A stretch of 64,000 nucleotides of DNA from Dendrolimus kikuchii (taxonomy: Eukaryota > Arthropoda > Insecta > Lepidoptera > Lasiocampidae): NCBI GenBank assembly GCA_019925095.2, contig CM034392.1:13721887-13785886 (forward strand), written 5' to 3'. A model generated the notes under the pieces. The model had not been told where the DNA came from. It searched no databases and was given only the letters and a program-made list of their open reading frames with translations. The position numbers were made by a program, and so were the translations under genes. Within the stretch, counting starts at the first letter, position 1; every line of letters starts with the position of its first letter. This document shows, piece by piece, positions 13,401-25,400 of this stretch.

Positions 13401-16400
13401 ATGTACCTAACCTAACTAAATCATAATTTGCAGTAAACCTGCGAAAAATCGAAATGTGTACTGGGACACATATTAGAAGTGAAACTTCAACGGACAAGTG
13501 GAAAAATGAATAGCAACGGACAAGTTGAAAAACGAATGGCAACGGATGAGTGGAAAAACGAATCGCAACGGACAAGTGGAAAAACGAATGGCAACGAATG
13601 AGTGGAAAAATGAATCGCAACGGACAAGTGGAAAAACGAATCGCAACGGACAAGTGGAAAAATTTCAACTGACAAGTGACAAAATGAATCGCAACAAAAT
13701 TTTAACTTGAAGTTTTACGGGCAGGTTTTCAAATTGGACACTAACAATCTGCCTGCAAAACTTCAAGGTAAAATATTGTTACGATTCATTTTGTCACTTG
13801 TCAGTTGAAATTTTTCCACTTGTCCGTTGCGATTCATTTTTCCACTCATCCGCTGCCATTCGTTTTTCAACTTGTCCGTTGCGATTCGTTTTTCCACTTG
13901 TCCGTTGAAGTTTCACTTCTAATATGTGTCCCAGCACACATTTTTTTATTATTATTTTAGACTTAATTCTATGTAATCATTTTTTAAGAATAGTTGTGTC
14001 GTTAAGTATTATAATAATAAATACTATTCTTTAAAAAAATGTTTGGTAGACTTGATTATGCGAGCAGCTGACACGAATAATAGGATCGATTAACTTCTAT
14101 TTTTACTCGCGGTCGTGCTGGATGGTTACCTCGATGAACCGTCGACTGAAGTGAACCTTTGCAATAACAAAGGCCATGGGAATGGAATCTGAAAGCCTTT
14201 TGGTATATATGATCTGTTTATTTATAAAACTTGCTTATCATGATAATTCACAATTTACAACGACAAATATGAAAACCGACCTAGTGCGTTCCATACACAA
14301 TCAAACATCCAGTCAATGTGACCAACGTGCACTGTGTTTGCCTTTGGCTAAAGAACCCTAAAAGATTTTGATAGGAAATATCTCGTATCTCTAAAATTAC
14401 ATTGAATTTATTCATATTATACTTATTCCATTTTTTATTTAAAGAACTTTTTTAACGTTACCATTTTGTACTTTTCCGGCATTTTCTCCTTCATAGTTTA
14501 AAAGGTGGAGGGATAACACGATTTTTACTACTTAAAAGCGAGAGTCTTTCCATTTTTCGATTTATAAAAAACAGGGCATTAAGAAAAATCGTTGTGATTT
14601 TTTAAGACCTATCTAACGTCAATACCGCACAAAAAAATATCTGTCGATTACATGAGCGAGAGTCGCCTTCAATTTTTATTTCTTCGTAATTTCACTACAC
14701 CATTGTGTAGCAGTATATACAATAGACCAAATTATATACACCCAGTACTTTGGAAAACAATGTCTGACTTGCAGCCGTTTCCTATATCTTACCGACCGAT
14801 CATTTGCCTTAATATCGGTTAAAATTTGACATAAGCTCCATACAAGTAATGTCAATATTTAAGCAAATTAAATTAAATTAACTATTAACCGGCCCATAGA
14901 CAGATAATGAAACGAACAGACGGTTGGAGAACTTGATGACTGTTAGAATTAATTATTTGCCAAAATAGCTAACTCTAAAGGTCATGCAGTATGTAGTACA
15001 TAGTATCTAAATTGGTTTGAAGATTGTTACTACACTATTTTCTTGTACGGTTTATTTTCAGTTACAGGCACATTTACTAAAACGTAAATACGGAAAGACC
15101 CAAATTGTAGAACACTTCGAAATATACTGTGTGTTGTATGTAACCCAAACCAGATTAAATAGGGTCGTAAACCTGAAAGCAGAGATTACATCCCAAATCA
15201 ATGTTTGGGGCGCTGTAAATTTTCTAAGATTACCCCGAAACTAAAATATTCCTTTTACAACGCTCAATACAACGTCGGTATATTCTATACAGGTACCTAA
15301 ACATCTATTCTATTATATACAAAAGAAACCATTTATAACCCAAGAATGGCTGGTCCGATTTTTATAATCTTTGATTTGTGGGATTTGTCTCTACCCCAAA
15401 TAGCCGAATAACTTTGAATATATTGAAGAAATTCGCAGCCAAAATTTATAAAGAGACCTATCGAGTTACTATCGCATTTTTTATAGACGATGAAATTTTG
15501 TATCTATAAACTTGAGAAGTGATTGATCTCATCTAAACTTTCATCCTCTATTTCAAACCGTCCTAGATTTGTTTATCTATACCCCATCTAGAAAACTACA
15601 TAAATGACCATAATGACAAAGATGACCAAAATGACAAAAAGAACAAAAATAAACAAAATGACGAAAATTTCAAATCACAAAAAACCTATCCTACTTTTTG
15701 GGTTAACCTTTACATAAATCTATCCCATTATCCGGGATAAAAAGTATCTCTTGTCCACCCTTGGTATTAAAATTACATTCATACCGAATTTCAGCCAAAT
15801 CGGTCCAGTAGTTTTCCGTAATAGCATCACAAACAGAGAGACAATATATATTTTTATCCCGGAAACTATCCCATCTTTCGGGATAAAAAGTATCCTATGT
15901 TCATTCTCGGCATCGAATATATATATATATATATATATACTGAGTTTCAGTCAAATCGGTCCAGTAGTTTCTCCGTGAAAACGGAATAAAGAGACAGACA
16001 GACAGAGTTAGTTTCGCATTTATAATATTAATAGGGATTTACATAAATTTGATCTTAATAATTTCTATCATTAGTGATAAAAAAGTATTGCCTAGTAAGA
16101 TGTCATAGAAAAAGAAATTTACTTAATGTTTCGTATGCGACATATTAAATTAGTTCAGATATAGATTTAACACCTGGTTTCATTAGTGAAGTTATTGTTT
16201 GTTTAGTTAATCAGTTTTTATTCACTTTCCTCATTATTCGAAATGAAAAGCATAGTATTAAATTCGAGTGAAAGGCCTGTTTAGGTACTCGAACTATTAG
16301 CGCCCTCACTACGGTCGTGTGCCAAACCAGCTTGTACCTAAATTAGTAACTTTCATCTCTCGTGTAACAATCTATATACTATTGTATCAATAAGAAAAGA

Positions 16401-19400
16401 CTAGATATAGGATTTTTAAGGGGGTATTCTCATGTGACCACTTCGAAAAATCGATTTTCGAAAATGTCAAAAAAACTGTCAGAAAATGATGCTTATGAAG
16501 CTACCGAAGGATTATTGTATGGTCCAAGCATAGCAGATTGGTGTAAGTGTATAAATTTTCCACGAAAATTCTGCTCTTGAAACTTTTAACGCATTTTTGT
16601 GGAAACATCATTTTCTAAAACTCATGGTTCTAAAAAAATGTATTCAACCGATTGATTTTAAATTTATATATGTTCTTCTACTCATTAATACCAATTACCA
16701 AAATTGTCTATTTTCGAAAGTATTTTCTTAATTTTTCAAAAGATTTTTAACAAAAAAACAAACTATTTTTCTACAGTCCGCCATTTTTTTTTTTTTTCAA
16801 TGAAATTGATTAATTTTGGTATAGCCTATAGCGACAGACCTACTGAACAATGATCCAATTGATTTTTTTATTTTAACATGAGCAGCCGCTATTACCATGA
16901 CCAGTGACCTGCTTTTTTTGGTGTAAAAATTTATTTTATACAGTTTACGATACAAATAAAAACATAATAAAATTAAAATAATTGAATTTTATTATCTTAT
17001 AAAAAAATCCCTAAAAAGAGGTAAAATTTATGCGTTCACATGACAATACCCCCTTAAAGTAATTGGGCTATGGGGGTCTGACGTATCAGTTCATTTTGGA
17101 AATAGGGTCTCCTACCCGAAATAATTTGGAAATCCCTGGATTAGATTCATAATAGGATTCAGTAGGTGGCGTTGAAGTCGGGTTCCAGGCATTTGATGAA
17201 ATGTTTTGTGTGTATTTGTGTGAGTCCCGGGATGGTTTAGAAATACAATTGGATCCGGCAGATGGCGCTAGAATCGGGTTCCGGATTTTAATTTTTTCGG
17301 AACAGGACAACGTTTGCCGGGCCTATGATTATTTAATATTTAACACCAGATCTTGAAAACTGTACTGTTAGCTTTTATTATAATTAGTATCATTTTTAGT
17401 TTTACACCAACATGAAATTTATTTATTTATGTAAATTATCTCTAAGTTTTCTGAAATAATGGATTATACGAATAAAACCGCCTCCTGTTCATATCACTTT
17501 TGTTAATTATAAATTTATAGAAGCTCTCCTATAACAAAATATTCAAACCTGTGTCCTTAACAAATCAATATGTATTTTGCATTGTTATAGCGTGACAAAA
17601 TAGTGTATAGTTGTCATACCAAGGAAATCTGTCGTATTCCTTGTGGAAATTAAGGCTATCGGGATCACATCAATAAAATGTAGAATGCTTCATGAGGGAC
17701 CTGCGACCGGACAGAACAATAAATAAACCTAATAAACATTGGACCGCTGTAAATTTTTCATAACGCGGTTCTCGCACACTTCTTTGCGGAGGTACTGACT
17801 GACACATTTACCAACCTTCGGTGACCGAATTTCAATCTAAAAGTACGCTATCTTTTACGAAAAGGAAAGTGCTGGATAAAAAGTATTTGCTTATTGCAGA
17901 CAATCAAAGGATACTGTGTTCCATAGTATTCTTTATACGTATTGTACACGATACCATGACCACATAATTCAAGGTTCAACAAAGCAAAACAACGTCATAT
18001 AAAAGCATCTATGAAGGAGTTATTAATAACTCTTTTCTTTTACCTTCTCCCAATCATTTGAGCTCTGCACAATACATATCCTTCCATATTCCTCTATTCT
18101 GGTTAATAACTATAGTAGGTAAAGCAAAACACCTATTTATTCCGGGATATGTGCACGTGACGCTTAGTTTAATGTTTAGTAATTGTTCAATGTGATGTTG
18201 TAGTTATTGGATTATAAAACGCAATTGCAATATAAGTAGCAATGGACATATAAAACGTAAAATGTTTTATTAATCATATTATAGTGTTCGTATTTCGAAT
18301 CTTTATTATGAATCGAGCAAGTATTATATAATATAATCGGCAGACAAACACACACATTGTATATCCCCAAATTAAGCAAGTTACGCTTGTGTTATGGGTA
18401 ATATACAACGGACTACTCTGGGGCCGATCCCAGATACCCAGACCATAGTAAATAACGGAGAAAATACGTTTCCGAAATTTACTATACCAGGAATCGAACC
18501 CGAAACCTCTGCGTTGCAGTGAGGTACGCCGGCAAAGGCTTAGCCCGCTCAACCACAGAGGCCGTCAAATTCATCTGTGATATATAGTTTTTCAAGAGTT
18601 ATACAGGTTGTAACGATAGTTCATTGGGTTAAATATTGGTTAGTGGACCGTTAAACCTGTTATTCAAAATATAGGAACTTAAAAAGTATCTTATTACTAT
18701 TCACTTATTACTATTACCATTTGTTGTTTGTATCGGCATCTGTGCAGGAATGGAGAAAGTATACAATTTCCTGCGGCCGGGCAGCCTGTCGTAAGAGGTG
18801 ACAAAACAACCCACAGCCAGATGGTAGGGCATTTGCCCGACTGGATGGCTACCACCCCTGGTTTAAAGTATGTCGCCATAACAACCTTGCGTTCCGGCAT
18901 TAGTGACCAGGTTCCAGATTCCCTTAAGAGAGCAGCAGTGCATTTGTAGCACCTTTGGTGTTGCAAATGTCCATAGGCGATGGTAACCGCTTTCCATCAA
19001 GTGGGCCGTCTGCCTGTCTGCTGAACTCCTGCAATAAAATAAAAAAAAGAACGAAAATCTTCGATATTATTCCAATATTTAGTTCATTATTTAGACCTGT
19101 ACGATTGTTACCTCTGACCTAAATGATTCATTGCACAACTATGAATCGGAGGCGAGTTTGGTTTGCATTTAATTAAGTACAGCTTTCATATATAAAATTT
19201 GTTTATACAATTCTCAAAATTTATTGTGAAAAAGGCGATGTTTTGCACAGTACAAGTATACAAGCCTTTGACGTTGTACTTCACTTACAAATGCGAACAC
19301 CTTTAATAAAAGTTGACAGCATTCCTCTTTTTACTACCTTGGAGACTGAATATTAAATTATGTTTTCTTAAGAAAAATAAAATTTGTTTGAGTTCTATCT

Positions 19401-22400
19401 TTGTTGGATACAAATGATCTGAGTTTATTTTTCCTTCGTCAATTAATTAAAGAGATTATAATTTATTCCTGCTGTTCATCTAATTACCGAAGTTTGAGAT
19501 GTCACATTTTTTTCTTGCCATCACTAGACAATATATCCCTATATTGCGGGGGCGTAACAAACTTACAATTAACGGACACAAAGGCACCTATACCAGAAAC
19601 AAACTCCAATGAGTCGTACAAATTTTCAACTTCGAAAGCGATCCAACCGAGACACGTTCATGCACAGCGGCTAATATATCCGTTGTGTAATTGTACCGTC
19701 AATATTTGTGTTATTAAAGAAAAATAAACATTTACAAGCCGAGATTGGAAACACGGATCCTCATGTCATTCTCATCTTTTAACAATAGCTATTTAATCAT
19801 TGGTATTGAACATATGTGTATAAAAGAGTAACTATGATGACCGTTAGGAAATTCTATAGAACTTGTTAATACACATGTGACAAAGTTGGAGGATGCGGAA
19901 ACATTTCAAAGGTTTCAACGATACCTATGTGTAAGTACACCACCGCACCGGTTTGCGGGCGAGGGCGATCGAACATGCCTTTCTTAGTAAGCTCGGGTTA
20001 CAGTTACAGACTGTTTATAGGTTTAAACAATATTCAACAATATCATTCTATAAACTTCCCAGTGCTGGACTCGAACCTGACCCGTATTAGTAAACAAACG
20101 ATACTCATTATACTTGAGCAAGGCAGATTGGCGGGTTTCATAGTCCGATACTTTTATTATATATAATCAAAGCACCAGTATTATCGATATTCCGGTTTTC
20201 TCACAATATTTTCATTCAATGTCAGCAAGTGGTAATTGTAGCAATATGACGCCGTCCAGAATTCTGGCCCATGACGTTGGAATGAGACGCAGAAAGCAAC
20301 TAAGCCACTATCTCGTAAATGTTTAAAGAATATTTAACCGAATATTAATTTAGCAGAGTAAAGTACCTACCTAATAAGTATTTCACATAGAACTTAGGTT
20401 CATTACGTCAATAATTATTTATTATTGAAGTTATGCCATCTCATTTGAATTCAAACACCACATGTAGGTACTTATGTTTTAGTTCTTGGAAAATAAAAAA
20501 AGCCTTCCGCATGTAACCATGGTCATATTAGTATGTTAGTAGACGCTGCCATCGACTAAAACGTGCCAAAGGTGTGAGTCACGTAACGGAAACGGTTCTT
20601 TCGATATTTATGCCACTGTAAGATGCATTCCCGTGTTTTACATTACCGAGACTTATTTCTAATGGATTAAATAAAAAATAAAATCATTATGTGTTCAGTT
20701 CTTGTTAAACTTTATAAATTAAGACCCATCTTACATCTGGGTACTCGGCTCGCTTGCTTTTATACATTTCTCATTGTTTAACAACTTCTTTCAATTTGAA
20801 AGTAAAATGAACTCGCGCAGTTTATTCCATCGTAGGGCCGTGCTTATTGAATTGCATGAAACTTTTTTATTGTTGCGTAATTTTTATATAATTATGTATT
20901 TGGCTTGAACAAGTACTTACATATCTAAGAACAATGCATATTGCAAAACGTTATTATATTTACGAAAAAACAAGAGACCGTGTGCTATCTGCAGTTTCTC
21001 AAGAAATATATATTTGCAATATACCTACATTTCTGATTTTTCCATTTCTTTCAGTCTCGGAGATATGGTCCGAAGAAACTAAAAACAATTATCAAATATT
21101 TTTAAAATTTATCAGTAGAGAAAGCCCTTTTATTTGATATATCATTTCATTATATCTATTCATTCATTATCTCCTAACTTCTAATTTTCAACTTTATCGT
21201 TTTACATAACACCTCTACACGTTGTTTCTTATCTGTGCGAAGTTTCGTATCGTGGGCGTCAGTGGAGGACCTTGTAACTGCATTTTTTGGTGACATTATT
21301 ATATATACCTAGTCTTACCATAAATATTGTAACAAAGAAATGTTTTTTTTTCTATTGCAAATAACATTTAAAAGTTTTACAGTGTGTTAGTTTAATACAT
21401 AAATATAAAACAATTTAAAATATAAAAGCTTATTCGAAGTGGTCTACATTGGCTGCAATACAGTCCTTTAAACGTTAAGGCCAGTTATCAATAGAAGCAT
21501 GCACTCTTTCCATGGGAAAATTTTTCACTGCCAATCGTATGGATTATTTTAGGGACTCCAAATTATCATGGCGTTTAGAGCTAGCCGTACTCTCTAAAAC
21601 TGACCATAAATCATAATCCAGCGGATTAAGATCGGGACTAGACGACGGCCAGTCTTCAGCTCTGATGAAGTCCGAAACGTTCGTTTCCAACCAAGACTGC
21701 GTGGACCGAGCTTAATGACCCGGCGCCGAGTCTTGCTGGAAGGACCATTTTTGGTTATTGAACATGATGTTGTTAAGGGGCTTAAATACCTTCTCAAGAA
21801 TGGTATCTTGATACACTTGCGCCGATGTTTTGATACCTTTTTTACAAAAATATGGCTCAGTCACTCCTTCATAGCTAACACCCCACCAAACCATCACTGA
21901 ACACGGATAATGCCCACGTTGCACTCTGTCGACCAATCGAGAAGCGTATTTATGCTCTAAGCTCTAAGGATTAGAGCTTTAAGCATAAATACGGTTATTT
22001 TGTTTGTTAAAATGTTGCTCAATTGCAAAAATTTTCTCATCCGTAAACAAAATTTTTCTGTGACCTCCCTTTGGGTACCGCTTCAGTAGTTGTTTCGATT
22101 TTACCACCCTATTCTTTTTTAAATTATGACTTAAGAAATGACCAGTGCGTCTCTTATAGGTTGCAAGTCCTAAGTCATCTTTTAAAATACGCAACATGGT
22201 TCTAGGTGATATCTTCATCACCCGAGATAAAATCTTTTGCTTTCGGACAGGATTTCTTCGAATTCTTTCCCTTACTGCTTTGACCACCTTTTTCGTACGA
22301 ACACTACGTGGACAGCCAGATCTTTTTCTGTCACAAACAGAGGAGGTCTCATTGTACCTAATAATAGCCCGGTACACAAACATTTGACTAATACCAAGCG

Positions 22401-25400
22401 TATGGAGAGTTTTAAAAATTGCATTTGGCTCCATATCTACTTTGTGTAATGCAATCACAGCAATTCGGTTCTCTTTATCGCCCCACTCCATTTTAATATC
22501 GTAAAACGTTGTACAATGTATTGGCGCCGAAATGAGAAAACACAATGAACAATCATATAAAAATGACAGATTCCAAATTCAAATGTAATATTTTGTTTCT
22601 TTTAATTGTAACAGAATTTATGGCCAGACTAAGTATATGTCCATAATTATGAAAGTGGTCTAAGTCAAAATTTAAAAAATATGAGTTTCTCACTTATTTC
22701 ACATCACATTATTTTAAACTAAATTTATTCAATGTAATTTTTACGATATCGTCAAAAATGAACCTTTAGATAGTGGTTGTAATTTCAACGTTATACGGAA
22801 TTCATTTAGTGTTAGTTATGAAAGTGGTTAAGTCAAAAATGTAAAGAAATTATATAAACATAACTAGAAAATAGCGCGTGGCCCTTTTGACGCGTTTCTG
22901 ATCTACATGATAAGCCGATAAAATAAAATAAAAAAGCAAATTACTTTACAACCTTGAGCATTATTATGAATTGATAGAAAACTGTAGAAGAAGAAATACA
23001 TTTCCAATAAAACGAATGTCGGAGCCGGATTTTATTTCAACGAAATCACTAAAAGAATTAGTAACAAGAAGGGTAAAAGATACCGCGGGCGAATCTATCT
23101 TTTGGTTGCAAATTGAATGGATGTATAAAATGTTCTATAAAACTTCTTTGACGATTCTAAATTCCACGTTTTGGATCTTTCACCTAAAAGAGGAAGATCA
23201 AAAATATACGGAAATATTACATTACTTCCATCATACACCACCATTAGACCAGTAACGGAAGAAAAACATAAAGATATTATGTGTTACTACCACACATCCC
23301 TCCAGTTTTTCAGGAACATTTTAAGAGTCTTAAAACCTCGAAATGATAAAAATGGATTACTTTTTACAAAGAATTAATAAATGTTCATGAATTATTTCAT
23401 TAAAGTTATTGTTTCAAATAAAACTCATAATTCTTTATTGCTTTAAGTCATTTATAGGACACTCAGTTAAAATGGTCTAAGTCAATTTAAGCTTTAAAAA
23501 CAACATTTTCGTATGAAATTCAAAGAAAATTCCATATTCATAATAAATTACCATTAATCAAGACTAAAAAATATAAAAATATTTTTTTATTCGTTCAAAT
23601 GCAATTCGTTAAATATCTCGACACAAGAAATATATGACTTAGACCACTTTCATAATTATGGGCACATACATAATATATAACTTGGTAATATCCGAAATAA
23701 TTAACTGTGACACACATCAGACACCATAAAGTTCAATTTTCCCTCAGCTTTCTGGTATACAAGGAGAACAAGTATATGAACAACTGCTATATTAATAAGG
23801 AATACAACACTATCACTACTAAACTTTTTAGAATACATATCAAATATGCATATAGTACTTATTAGAGTTTACCCCGCGGCTGCGCCGCAGGTTAACCTCT
23901 AGTTCCTGCTTCTTGTTTAAAGAGCAGGCGTTAATACAGGTTACATTGTACAACATTTTTATGTTAGTGCCATTTGCACCCGAAAAATTCACTTAATTTT
24001 ATATCCGCAAACTATCCGATCTCCTGGCATGAGTATATAATTATGTCCATTTTCGCCATTAAAACTACATTTAAACAAAATTACAATAAAACAATCCAGT
24101 ATTCCCAGCGTTTTCCGAAAACTTAACAGAAAGATATAATTTTTATATCTATGAACTTGAGAAATGATTGGCCTCATCCAAACTTTCATCCTCTATTTCA
24201 AACCGACATAGTTTTATTTATCTATCCCCCGTCAATAACAAAAATGACGAAAAGGACAAAGAAACAGCAAAAAGAACAAAAAGAGCAAAATGGACAAAAA
24301 GAGCAAAAACTAAAAAGAGCAAAATGGACAAAAAGGACAAAAAAGAGCAAAATGGACAAAAAGGATAATAAGGACAAAAAAGAGAAAAAATAGCAAAACA
24401 GCAAAATGGACAAAATGGACAAAAAGTTCAAAAAGAGCAAAAGAGCCAAACTAACAAAAAGATCGAAAAGGACAAAAAGAGCAAAACGGACAAAAAGGAC
24501 AAAATAACCAAAATGACGAAAATGGCAAATCACAAAACCTATCCCACTTTTAGGATAACCTTTACAAAAATCTATCCTAAAAACTATCCCATTATCCGTG
24601 ATGAAAAATATCCCTTGTTCACCCTCGGTATGAAAATTACATATATACCGATTTTCAGCCAAATCGGTCCAGTAGTTTTTCCGTAAAAGCATAACAAACA
24701 GACAAATATATTTTTATCCCGGAAACTATTCCATTTTTCGGGATAAAAAGTCTCCTATGTTCATCCTCGGCATCGAAAATATATATATACTGAGTTTCAG
24801 CCAAACCGGTCTAGTAGTTTTTCCGTGAAAACGGAACAGACAGACAGAGTTACTTTCGCATTTATAATATTACTAGAGTTTACTCCGCGGCTGCGCCGCG
24901 GGTCAACCTCTAGTGCGTATCTCTTGTTTAAAAAGCAAGTGGTTCAGGTTACATTGTATTAAATTTGTATGTATTTGCCCTCGAAAGATTCACTTCATTT
25001 TATATCGCAAACTATACCACCCCCGTCTATATGTAAACTACAAAAAACAAAAAGCCCAGTGGACTCAGTGGACCCATTGGACCCAGTGGACCCAGTGGGC
25101 CCAGTGGACCCAGTGGACGAAATGGACAAAATCACAAAACCTGTCCTAGTTTCCGGGATAAACTTTACATAAATCTATCCCAAAATGTATCCCATTATCC
25201 GGGATAAAAAGTATCCCTTGGCCACTCTCGGTATTCAAATTATATATTTACCGAGTTTCAACCAAATCGGTCCAATAGTCTTTCCATAAAAGGATAACAA
25301 ACAAAAACACAAATATATTTTTATCCCGGAAACTATCCCATTTTTCGGGATAAAAAATATCCTATGTTCATTCTCGGCATCGAAAATATATATATACTGA

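Noticed and set aside
13396..13710. Overlapping frames on both strands (FHLSVAIRFST repeats)
   Set aside because: Produced by the 26-bp tandem units of the foldback element, with no sign of coding selection.
15751..15978. 75-codon frame in repeat R9 copy A2
   Set aside because: It lies wholly within a dispersed repeat and runs through an (AT)n tract.
19401..19727. 108-codon frame in intron 1
   Set aside because: No recognisable motif, and no phase-1 splice sites that would make it an extra sdk exon.
20060..20130. tRNA-like B-box (CTCGAACCTGACC) in intron 1
   Set aside because: No matching A box or cloverleaf arms could be drawn. Too weak to call a tRNA or SINE.
24222..24692. 156-codon minus-strand frame rich in Phe/Leu and overlapping plus-strand Lys-rich frames
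   Set aside because: Low-complexity artefact of the minisatellite in repeat R9 copy B.
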